From positions 901,262 through 965,261 of the forward strand of contig NW_003314280.1 in assembly GCF_000143415.4 (NCBI RefSeq): a stretch of 64,000 nt of DNA. Reading direction: 5' to 3'. Of the stretch, positions 34,801 through 43,987 are shown in pieces; the stretch's first letter is position 1; each line of letters opens with the position of its first letter. A program made the position numbers and the translations under genes. The notes below the pieces were generated by a model, which saw only the letters and a list, made by a program, of their open reading frames with translations, was not told the origin of the DNA and did no database searches. The stretch comes from Selaginella moellendorffii (taxonomy: Eukaryota > Streptophyta > Lycopodiopsida > Selaginellales > Selaginellaceae).

Positions 34801-34911
34801 AGTAGCCTCCGTGTACCGCTGGAGATCGCCCTCCAGCGACTCGACGCGCAGCGTGACGGGCAGATTGATATCGGAAGAGAGGAAGAATCGCTCGCCATTG
34901 CTGCCCGCCAT
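31862..34911 (-). CDS. VPS34: Phosphatidylinositol 3-kinase, VPS34 class III
   Basis: Makes PI3P from phosphatidylinositol on endosomal and autophagic membranes, in complex with VPS15 and ATG6 (known). About ten exons with introns of roughly 45-70 nt. Order: N-terminal C2 region ([53 protein letters not shown]), a linker [20 protein letters not shown], the helical PIK domain ([35 protein letters not shown]), then the kinase with [35 protein letters not shown], the catalytic loop [12 protein letters not shown] and the activation start [20 protein letters not shown]. It ends [11 protein letters not shown]-binding Lys, catalytic Asp and DFG are present. A TAGGGTT motif lies about 20 nt upstream of the start. 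Confidence 0.93.
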
Positions 34912-35133
34912 GAAGCATACTCACTCCCCCAAGAACCCTAAACACTGCTATTACTAAAAATGCAAAGAGGAAAATGTGAATATTCGTTATGAAGTTGAAA
35001 ATATTCTCCACAATGAACTTTTGCTACTATCAAATCAAAGAGTTTCTAAGAGCATGCTTAAAGCAAAGAGACCTGTACAGCTTGGAGCGAGGACCTCGCT
35101 ATTCTTTTTTCACCCTCTCTCTGTGGAGATTGA

Positions 35134-36014
35134 TCACCAGATCTCCCGCAGGATCCCAAACAGCGACGTCGGCTCGGCTGCTGCTTCACTCCCGGCTGGC
35201 GTTTCTTCGCTGAACTCTGGAAATTCGGTGGCTACGTCGTTGATCTTCTGGAATTCACGACCCAAAAAGAGAGAACAACGACACTCTTAGTAAACAATGT
35301 GAAAGGGAAAGGAGAAAAAGGAAGAAATGCAAGTAGTACCTCTTCCGCGCTCAATGATTCCATATCCAAGTCCAAGTTCTTCAAACGCTCCTGGTACCAT
35401 CGTCTTCCAATGATGATCATGCCGGTGACGGTGGCGACCACCACAATCGACCAGAGGGTGCTACTCCTGTTCACCTTCTTTGCCACAAACTGGAGCCTCC
35501 TCTTGATCCATTCTTTGCCCCCACTCTTATCCTTGGCAGGGGTCTTGTTGACAATGGTGGCGGCAGCGACGATCTCCCCCGTGACAACTCCTCCCTCGCT
35601 CTTGATCTCACGCGAGCCCTGGCCGGAGTCCCCGAATTCCAGGGGGGCGGTCTCGCCGCTCCTCGGGCTGGACAGCGACGACACGAGAATCTGCTGCTCG
35701 ATCTCCGCCGTGCCGCTGGAAATCTCGCTGGCCTTGGCCGCAGCAGCGGCGGCGACATCCTCCTGCTTCGCCACATCCCCGCCGAGAGCAAAAATTTCTC
35801 CCGGAGCCGAGCCGCCGCCCACCGCCTGGCCGAAATATTGCGAATGCAGAGTGAGATCCGCCACGCCGCTGGAAGAATCGTGGGACGGCGCCGCTTCGGC
35901 AGCTGCTAGGGCAGATTTGAGGTCCGCCGCGGAAGATCCTGTCATGGACATGGAGAGAAGCTCCCAATCGGTGGGGACGTCGGATTTCTTGTTGTTGCCG
36001 CTGCTGTCGTCCAT
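35134..36014 (-). CDS. ATG8-interacting-protein-like single-pass membrane protein
   Basis: Two exons: the main exon from MDDSSGNNKKSDVPTDWELL at 36014 to LDMESLSAEE, and a short last exon beginning at about 35251 (KINDVATEFPEFSEET) that ends LREIW. The long N-terminal part is acidic, Ala/Ser-rich and probably disordered. It is followed by a basic stretch KEWIKRRLQFVAKK, one membrane span TLWSIVVVATVTGMIIIG and RRWYQERLKNL. The layout and the DWELL motif near the N-terminus recall plant ATI1/ATI2. WELL fits an ATG8-interacting motif (aromatic-x-x-Leu with acidic neighbours). The family call is inference. It lies directly upstream of VPS34, same strand, 222 bp apart. Confidence 0.55.
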
Positions 36015-36372
36015 CGCGCTGGGCGATCGAAACCCCACCTGGAACAAAGAAGAACCCTAGAATCCGGAATGCTACACACTCGGAGATGAGACTGGAAACC
36101 CCAGTGCTAGTCACTATTTTTGCCAAGCCCGTCCTCCACGTAAGCGAAACACCGGTATCCACGCAAGTAAAATAAAGAAATATCTATCGGCATCGTATTG
36201 ATTGCTAGCCTTCCAAAAAATACCGAGATTTGGATTACCTTTGGAACGATCTAGCTCGAAACTGGCAAACTATTTGAGATCTTTGGAACGATCGAGCTCG
36301 AAACTGGGAAAACGATAAAGAATGATGCAGATGTATCGAAAAGAAAATTCGTCTAATCAATCAATCGAGTTC

Positions 36373-38173
36373 TCATCCTTGAATGAGTGGGAGGCCAACA
36401 GCGATGACGATGAACGTTGCAGGAGCTCCAAATCTCAAGTGATTCCAGAAGGAGAGATTGTATGGATGCTCCTCCATTCTGCTGGCCTGCTCGCTCACGA
36501 TTATGTTGGCCGCCGATCCAACCAGCGTCAAGTTTCCAGCCACGGTGCTCACCCAGGCGAGGATCAGCCACGCTTTCTTCACGCTCGCTCCCTCGGTTGC
36601 GGCGGCCGAGGCTGCTACTCGAGCACCCAAGAGAAGAACTAGAATGAAAACCAGAAAGAAGAGATCATGAGCAAAGAAGAATACTCTCGTCCTTCCAAAC
36701 TTACCTGTAGGCACATTTGATGCAACGTTGGAGAGGAGGATTACCACCGCGGACAGAATTGCAATTCCAGCAGCCGTGTTGATGCGAGCGTGTGGTTCGA
36801 CGGCGTCCCAGAGTTGTCCAGGAGCGCCAGTCCGGTTGAAACCACGCACTGCTATAAACATCCCCGAGAAGAATACCAGCAGGGAGTATGATACCTGGTG
36901 TAACCAGTGACGCAAGCAAGTACCACCAAAGAAAAAGATAGAAAAGTTTGGCGCTTGCCTGGTCGAGGCTCGGACTAGCATCCGTGAAGTCCAACACCAT
37001 GAGAACAATCGCCGCGGTGATGGCCGTCCATGAGAGATCCAAGCCGTAAAGGAACGCCACCAGCATGCCGATCGTCACCAGATACACGGACACCTTCCAG
37101 ACCTTCTTCCGGAATCTTTGAAACCGACTGAGACTTGCCTGTGGAGTGTCCTGAAGCTCGGCGTGAGGAGGAACTTGGAAGTGCCCGGAACCTTTGGGCT
37201 CTAGCCGCAGGATCTCGTTGATGGCAATGAGCGACGCGCGTTGAAGGTGGCGGGACGACGAACTTGATCTAGGCAGCGGAGGAGCTCCAGCTTCTTGCCT
37301 CAATTGTCCGTCGGGTGTGCTAGTAGATGCTGCTACACTCTTTCCAAGGTCGGGTGTATCAGCTGCTTGTCCTTCCAGGTCTGGAGTTTGGTAAGAACTG
37401 TCCTGCTGTTTTGGTTCTTGTCGATGATCTTGCTGCTGGCTTCGTTGTTCTTGAGTGAAGCTCAATCCAGAATTGAGCAGCTCCGTCTCCGGCCGCTGCT
37501 GCTCTAGTTTGATCGAGATGTCACTACTCTCAGCGTCCTCGTCCACACCTCGCAGCTTCTTCCAGTAGTAAGCCAGCAAGAGCAGCGTGTTTGCAATGAG
37601 TCCCAGGACCATGGCCGGCACCACCCCACCCAAAAACTTGCCAAACGCGATCTTGCTCTCCACGGCGATCACCAAGTTCTGTGGATTGCCGATCGGGGTG
37701 GCCGCGGAGCCAATGTTGGCACTGGAAGCAAGAGCAATCAGATAGGGCTGAGGGGGGAGCTTCTTTTCTCTGCATACCTCGAGAACAAACTGCGTGAGCA
37801 CGACACAGGTGGTGTCATTGGTGAAGAGCGCGCTACACAGCGCCGAGAGGAGGCAAAGCCGACATAGCAGATCCTTGCCGCCGAGGCTCCGCCACGAGAG
37901 GGCGTGGCCCAGGTACTTGAACGCGTCGGCCCTCTCCAGATAGACGCTTACGACCATGGTGCCGAAGAGGAGCCCCAGAATCGGCAGATCCACGGCCGCG
38001 AATGCCTCGGCCGGCGAGAGAACCTGGAAGACGACCATGAGGCAAGCGCCGAGCAGCGACCCGGCAGTCCTCCCGATCGGCAAGAACGGCACCACGGGCA
38101 CCACCGCCATAATCCAGAAGACGCCGAAGGCGAAGCATCCCAGGACGACCTTGGGCGTCGACGCCCACGCCAT
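36373..38173 (-). CDS. Anion/silicate efflux transporter, Lsi2 / ArsB-NhaD type
   Basis: Polytopic plasma-membrane permease related to plant Lsi2 silicon/arsenite exporters (family knowledge). Exons 36959-38173, 36705-36894 and 36373-36637. Visible blocks: [97 protein letters not shown] and [16 protein letters not shown] central cytoplasmic loop of about 120 residues is rich in Gln and Ser. About ten membrane spans are expected. The first intron (36895-36958) starts with GC instead of GT (CAG then GCAAGC). The normal protein frame is restored only by removing it. Lsi2-like genes fit a silica-accumulating plant. Confidence 0.85.
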
Positions 38174-38484
38174 GGCGGCAGCTTCTCCGCACCGAATCGA
38201 TCAAGCCTGGCTCGCCGCCCTAGCGCGAAGCTGCGCGACCTAAAATATTTTCATCCCACCGTGACACATTTAAGCGCGCCAATGACGTCGGCATATTCTG
38301 GGTTTAGGGCTCAAGTAAAATTCAAAGTTTCGCGCCAATAGCCCTTAGAATATGCTGGAATTTAGGGTAAGCACTTTCTCGCCTTTTAGCGATGCGGTGG
38401 ACGATGGCCACGAAGACTCCCCTCGGCTCTCGTTAGGTCCCTAGCGATGGTCGATAGGGATCGATAGGGAAGATCTTGCGTCTA

Positions 38485-41400
38485 ATGGGGGCGGCCCTTC
38501 TCCTTGTGATAGCGATTCTGCGCAGCTGCCACTCCTTGACGATCCACCAGTGCGATTTGGACGCCGGCGAGGAGAATGCTCTCGCGGCCCTGATGCAATC
38601 ACGCATCGGCGTGTTCTATTCCTGCGATCGGTCGGGGCATGTTAAATCCTTGGAGCTGTATGCGAAGGATGCGAGAATCATCCCCAGGCAAGTTTGTGAT
38701 TTTCCATGGCTGGTAAGCTTGTCCGTCGTTGGTGGTGAGAATTCCCTCCCCTCTTGCTCTTGCGGGATTGCTAGCCTCGAGCATGTAGATCTCTACTCGT
38801 TTTCGTCGGAGTCCTTTCTTCCAAGTTGTGGTCCCCGTGATCTTCCTAGCTTGGTGTTTCTTCAGTTTTATAGTGTCAATGCCTCGATCCCCATGGACAC
38901 GGTTTGCAGTCTCTTCCATCTCGAACAGCTCCATATTATAGAGAGTTATTTGTTTCTAGGATCCATAGCTTGTGTTTCCAGGCTTTTGCATCTTACCACC
39001 ATTCAACTGACTAGGTGTGGCTTGATGCTTGAGATTCCATCGGAGTTATGTGAGCTAGAACGCTTGACAGAACTGGATATGAGTCAAAACTCCCTCTTTG
39101 GTCCCATCCCTCCGTGTCTAGGATCCTTGAAAAATCTTACTGAGCTTCTTCTCTTCCAAAACAACCTGAGTGGGAAAATCCCAGCCTCTCTCGTCCAGCT
39201 TAAACTTCTCAAGAGCCTAGTCCTGTATGCCAATAACTTGGAAGGTCCTATTCCACCACTTCAAGGGAATAAGATCGAGGTCTTGGATCTATCAAGTAAC
39301 AACCTCACAGGTGCATTGCCGGACGTCATAGCAAACTTATCGAGCTTGAGAGTACTCTCAGCAGCCAATAACTCACTTAGCGGCGTTCTTCCTCGTTTCG
39401 CCAGCAGCTCCAGGATACAGGAACTTGATCTTTCAACAAACGAGTTTTATGGGCCGCTCCAGCCAACTATATGCAACCTCACAAGGCTAAGTGTTCTCAG
39501 GCTTTCACGTAACTATCTCAACTCGGACTTCTTGTTAACTCCCAATTGTTTCCAGAGCATAACAGAGTTGGACTTGCACGCCAACCAGCTCTATGGACGC
39601 TTGCCTCCAGGTTTGCTGAGCTTATCCACTTTGGAGAGAATAGATCTTTCTATGAATCAGTTCACAGGCTCTCTACCAGCACTAGGCCACAACATGACCG
39701 GTTTGACATCCATGGAACTATCTAACAACTGGCTAACAGGAACTCTGGAAGACTTGCGTTTTAACGAGCAGTGCAATCTTGGAGGTTTAGACTTGTCACA
39801 CAATGACATCGGTGGCACCATACCAGGCTACATAAGCAACTGCAGCGGATTAAATGTGCTAAATCTCAATGACAATTCTTTTCAAGGGACTATTCCATGG
39901 GAACTCGGCAACTTGGTTGGCTTGGGTACGGTAATGCTTCGGGGTAACAGGCTAGGCGGGGAACTCCCAGAGAGTTTAGGAAACTTGACAGTGTTAACTG
40001 TTCTAGAACTGAGCGAAAACAGTTTTACAGGGAAGCTGGAATCGACGGGTATAAACAGGCTGCGGTATCTCAACCTTCTCCTACTCAGGTCGAACGCCTT
40101 CGATGGATTAATTCCAAACTGGATAGGGAGCTTTTCGGCTTTCCTCTCTGGGATAGATCTTTCACACAACAGGTTCTCTGGACAACTCTCTCATGACATA
40201 GATATGACGGGCTTGGGAATCATTCCCCTTCCAAGGTGGCCATTGCAGCTGCTTGGCTTCCCAATAGTAAACGACATACTTATCAATCAGAAAGGACAGC
40301 TTCGTCGTTATGAGAGCATGCCATACCAGATAAGTTTTCTCGATCTCTCCAGCAACTTTTTAGAGGGAGAGCTTCCGGACTCTTTCGGTAACATGCAGCG
40401 GCTCATGTACCTGACACTCTCGGGAAACAGGTTCAGTGGAAAGATCCCGGCTAGTTTTGGAAGACTTTCAGTGCTTGAGGGCCTAGACTTGACAAGGAAC
40501 AGACTATCTGACTCAATTCCGGAGACTCTCGTCAATCTTACTAAGCTGGGATACTTCAACGTTTCTTACAACAATCTCTCAGGAACAGTTCCCTCCAAAG
40601 GCCAGTTTTCTACTTTCGGCTGCGATTCATATATCGGAAACAAGTACCTCAACCTGCCCTGCTCCCAAGTTCTAGAAAGCGGGCTTGTGCAGAGAAAGAT
40701 GGTAATTGGTTGGCATCGCGGGTTGATACTTGGTTTGATAGGCGTGGCCATTGGCTGCGTCGTACTTCTGGTTGGGTTTGCGTTCCTCTACTACTACAAA
40801 TGGAAAGTCAGAACTCCAGCAGCAGCTGGCGAGCAGAAACTTTGCTCGATCTCGTCAAGCATGAGAAAAAGCGAGCTCTGGACCGCCACCCAAGGCTTTG
40901 ACGCCAAAAACATAATCGGAACAGGCGCTTCGAGCACTGTTTACAAAGGCAGGCTAGCCCGGGATGGAAAGTCTGTGGCCATCAAAGTTTTCAGGCCTCG
41001 GAAGGATGATTGGAACTCGGCAACGGAAATTGAAGCCTTGAGCAGAATCAAGCACAGGAACTTGGTCCGTTTTCTCGGGGTCTGCTGGGAGGACGACTGT
41101 AAGGCACTTGTGTTTGATCTCATGCCGAATGGAACACTCGACTCACATCTCCATGACGTTTCCGAGAAGGTTAAGGTTTTCACCATGAAACAAAGGCTGA
41201 AGGTTGCTCTCGGAGTGGCTTACGCTGTTCGATACCTCCACCACGAACTCAATGCCGGCGAAGCAATCGTTCACGGAGACTTGAAGCCGAGCAACATTTT
41301 CCTGGATGACGAGATGGAAGCGCACGTCGGAGACTTTGGAGCGGCCAGACTCTTGCAAGCTGTTAATGCCTACGAGGATTCCAAGTCGGAGTTGAGAGGC

Positions 41401-41799
41401 TCCATTGGCTACATGCCACCAGGTACGCTTTACAGCTTCTTTTTAAAACTTTTTCGATGCTTCGAGTTTCCAGAGTTAGCGGTCTCGAACAAGCTTTGCG
41501 CGAAGACCGATGTCTACAGCTATGGAATCATCCTTCTGGAAATGCTCACGGGCAAGCGACCCACGAATAGCATGTTTAAAGACGGGAGAACCCTTCACGA
41601 CTGGGCTCGTTCCAGCTTTCCAAATCTGGAAATCTTGCTGGATCCAACACTGTTGTCCCAGGAAGAGCCTCTCGAGTTCCCGGTGGCAAGAGAACTCTTC
41701 CGGCTCGGCATTCTCTGTAGCAGCGAGCAGCGCGAGCACCGGCCAACTATGGACTTCGTCACGTCGATGCTAGCTCAAATAAGCAGCCTGGGAAACTGA
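38485..41799 (+). CDS. LRR receptor-like kinase, non-RD type
   Basis: About 1087 residues after removing a 51-nt intron (41423-41473). Signal peptide MGAALLLVIAILRSCHS, a short cysteine-containing cap, then roughly 20 leucine-rich repeats (for example LTELDMSQNSLFGPIPPCLG, LTVLELSENSFTGKLESTG and ISFLDLSSNFLEGELPD). A transmembrane span ILGLIGVAIGCVVLLVGFAF follows, then a Ser/Thr kinase: GTGASSTVYKGRL, VAIKVF, catalytic loop VHGDLKPSNIFL (HGD, so non-RD), GDFGAARLL, GSIGYMPPE and DVYSYGIILLEMLTGKRPTN. Non-RD LRR kinases are commonly immune receptors (FLS2/EFR class); the ligand is unknown. The stop lies 35 bp from the stop of the convergent aldo/keto reductase. Confidence 0.92.
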   Translation: MGAALLLVIAILRSCHSLTIHQCDLDAGEENALAALMQSRIGVFYSCDRSGHVKSLELYAKDARIIPRQVCDFPWLVSLSVVGGENSLPSCSCGIASLEHVDLYSFSSESFLPSCGPRDLPSLVFLQFYSVNASIPMDTVCSLFHLEQLHIIESYLFLGSIACVSRLLHLTTIQLTRCGLMLEIPSELCELERLTELDMSQNSLFGPIPPCLGSLKNLTELLLFQNNLSGKIPASLVQLKLLKSLVLYANNLEGPIPPLQGNKIEVLDLSSNNLTGALPDVIANLSSLRVLSAANNSLSGVLPRFASSSRIQELDLSTNEFYGPLQPTICNLTRLSVLRLSRNYLNSDFLLTPNCFQSITELDLHANQLYGRLPPGLLSLSTLERIDLSMNQFTGSLPALGHNMTGLTSMELSNNWLTGTLEDLRFNEQCNLGGLDLSHNDIGGTIPGYISNCSGLNVLNLNDNSFQGTIPWELGNLVGLGTVMLRGNRLGGELPESLGNLTVLTVLELSENSFTGKLESTGINRLRYLNLLLLRSNAFDGLIPNWIGSFSAFLSGIDLSHNRFSGQLSHDIDMTGLGIIPLPRWPLQLLGFPIVNDILINQKGQLRRYESMPYQISFLDLSSNFLEGELPDSFGNMQRLMYLTLSGNRFSGKIPASFGRLSVLEGLDLTRNRLSDSIPETLVNLTKLGYFNVSYNNLSGTVPSKGQFSTFGCDSYIGNKYLNLPCSQVLESGLVQRKMVIGWHRGLILGLIGVAIGCVVLLVGFAFLYYYKWKVRTPAAAGEQKLCSISSSMRKSELWTATQGFDAKNIIGTGASSTVYKGRLARDGKSVAIKVFRPRKDDWNSATEIEALSRIKHRNLVRFLGVCWEDDCKALVFDLMPNGTLDSHLHDVSEKVKVFTMKQRLKVALGVAYAVRYLHHELNAGEAIVHGDLKPSNIFLDDEMEAHVGDFGAARLLQAVNAYEDSKSELRGSIGYMPPGTLYSFFLKLFRCFEFPELAVSNKLCAKTDVYSYGIILLEMLTGKRPTNSMFKDGRTLHDWARSSFPNLEILLDPTLLSQEEPLEFPVARELFRLGILCSSEQREHRPTMDFVTSMLAQISSLGN
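41423..41473 (+). other. Stop-free 51-nt intron in the LRR kinase gene
   Basis: GTACGC...TTCCAG splits MPPE/LAVSNK in the kinase domain. It is a multiple of three without a stop, so retention would insert 17 residues (TLYSFFLKLF-type) instead of ending the protein. Removal restores the conserved GYMPPELA. Confidence 0.8.
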
Positions 41800-41834
41800 A
41801 TGGTAAGCCTTCTTTAAAGAAGAAAACCCGAGGC

Positions 41835-43465
41835 TCATATGCTTATATCTTTGTAGCGCTTGAAAATCTCCTCTACTCCTGCGGTAACTTCCGCCGGAAG
41901 GGGCCTCGGAACTTGGAAGGCATCGATGTTCTCTTTGAGCTGCTCCATCGTCGTGGCACCAATGATGGTGCTGGTCACAAAGGGACGATCGCGCACAAAT
42001 CCGAGAGCAAGCTGGACTGGAGTTAAGCCGTGCTGCTTCCCGAGGCTCACGTATTTGTTTACGGCTTCCTGACAGAAACGGCACCCACATCGGGTAAGTA
42101 TGATGGAAGCTTGTCATGACCGACCTGTGCAAGAGATGTCTTATATCGTCCCATGTATCCAGGGAACGCGTTCAATCGTCCTCGCTTCGCAGCGGGGCTG
42201 TCAGGATTGGCGTACTTTCCACTCAAGGCACCGCCAGCCAGTGGAGAGTACGCCAGCAATCCAACGTTGCAGTTGTGATGGCTACACACCTCCGTTAAGT
42301 CGACTGTTCACAGGAAACGTTGTCAGACGAAGTCCACGGGATGCGAGTTTGCACCTTCAAAGCGGCAGCGAACGAGCAAGCTGTAGTTGTTTTGGATGCT
42401 CACGATCTTGGGAAGGCCGAGCTTCTCCGCAGCATCAGTGAATCTCATGATGCCAAACGATGTTTCGTTTGAGACGCCAACGTAGCGAACCTGGCGTATC
42501 GTGAGTATCGTGAGAACGATGAATCAAAACAAGCCTTCAAGCGAGAACCTTTCCCTCCTGAATGACCGAGTTGAGAGCTTCCAGTTGCTCCTCGAACGAC
42601 ACGCTCTCTCGCCACCTCGATACATCGTAGAAAAACTCGCCAAAGAGGGGCACGTATCGATCAGGCCTGAATCAAACTATATAGGAGAAGAAGCAAACAA
42701 AAAGATAGAGGAAAACCATACCAGTGTATCTGTAGAAGATCAATGTGGTCCGTCCCGAGGCGCAGCAAGCTCTTCTCCACACTTTCTTTCACGTTTGCTG
42801 CGTCGACTCTCACAGTCTTTCCACTCTCGCGGAGGTAAGATGATCGATCGGAATAGCCTGAAACTTTAGTCGCGATTATTACCTGGAGAAACCAACACGC
42901 ATGCCAACAAGATAGTTTGCAACAGTAAAAAGGAAAAGGAGGAAAATATAAGCTAGGCAAACAAAAGCATCAAGAAATCTAGAGCTTACCTTGTCGCGCG
43001 ATTGGTTTTTCAGCCAGGAGCCAATGTAGCGATCTGTCCGCCCTTGTGTCTCTTTGGCCGGAGGAACAGGATACTGTCAGACAAACCATGTAAGATACTT
43101 CCCAAGATAATACCAAAGCATTCTATACCATCTCGGCAGTGTCGAGTATGTTGATTCCATTCTCGAGGGCATAGCTTAGTTGCTCGTGAGCGTCGGCCTC
43201 GCTGTTTTGGACCCCCCAGGTCATCTAGAAGCAAGCCGCAAGCAGCGCGATGGATTGATACTCTCAAAATCCAAGCAAAAAAAACAGTGCAACTTACAGT
43301 TCCCAGCGTGACCTCGCTGACGACGAGCTCCGAGTCGCCGAGCTTGTTGTAGCGCATCGAGGCGCTGGCGCTGGCGCGGGCAGCTACATCTCTCCTGGAT
43401 GTAAATCGAAAACTCCTGCCAGCATTGAGAGCTTGCAATGGAGGAGGAGGAGCCACGGTAGCCAT
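41835..43465 (-). CDS. Aldo/keto reductase, Tas-type, probably plastid
   Basis: NAD(P)H-dependent reductase of the aldo/keto reductase superfamily, closest in layout to the bacterial Tas protein and its plant homologues. The start MATVAPPPPLQALNAG leads a Ser/Arg/Ala-rich presumed transit peptide. Exon joins restore, in order, YNKLGDSELVVSEVTLGT+MTWGVQNSEADAH, INILDTAEMYPVPP (catalytic Asp and Tyr), RDKVIIATKVSG, DHIDLLQIHW (catalytic His), YVGVSNETSFG, VSIQNNYSLLVR, CNVGLLAYSPLAGG, KQHGLTPVQLALGFV and STIIGATTMEQLKENIDAF. About eight short introns. A truncated direct duplicate lies at 48190-48850 beyond a retrotransposon that starts 115 bp upstream of this start codon. Confidence 0.9.
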
Positions 43466-43580
43466 GGCAAGCCCTAAGCTTTAAACCTTGCATGGATTCA
43501 TTTTTATTAGGGAGAATTATTCGATTTAGTAAAAGTTGATTTTAGTAAAAGCTTTTTTAAGATATATATATATATGTATA

Positions 43581-43754
43581 TGTGAGGGCCAAGTGTATGG
43601 CTACGATGCCGTATACTAATATTAGCGTAATAGATTTTGGTAGCTGTCGGATTGGTTTCAATCCGGACCACTCGCTCATGTATATAAGCTAGGGTTTTTG
43701 GGCTAATTGAGATGCACATTTCTGTATTCCCTTTCCATATTCCATGCACTCACA
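43581..43754 (+). repeat. 5' LTR of element 2
   Basis: 174 bp with TG/CA ends. Contains TATATAAG at 43681-43688 followed directly by CTAGGGTTTTTGG, a plausible core promoter and leader. The following TTGGTGGAGATGAGGGG is the likely primer-binding site. Confidence 0.92.
43681..43688 (+). promoter_or_regulatory. TATA box in the 5' LTR of element 2
   Basis: TATATAAG, about 65 bp before the LTR end. The same box is kept in the 3' LTRs of both elements and is lost in the 5' LTR of element 1. TAGGGTTT follows within 10 bp. Confidence 0.6.
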
Positions 43755-43987
43755 TTGGTGGAGATGAGGGGCACCTTTGATTGTCCCTGGGGAGTGCTTA
43801 GATTTGGGATTTCGGTTTAGATCTAGCTTTTCCATTGGCTAGATCTAGCTTTTTCCATTTCCTTTCTTTTGTTCTTTCCTTTCAGGAATTTGGTTTAGAT
43901 CTAGCATTTTGCATTGTCTAGATCTACCATTTCTTTCCAGCTTTTTGTCATTTCTCTTCTTTTGCTCTTTCTTTCTCATTCATTTTC

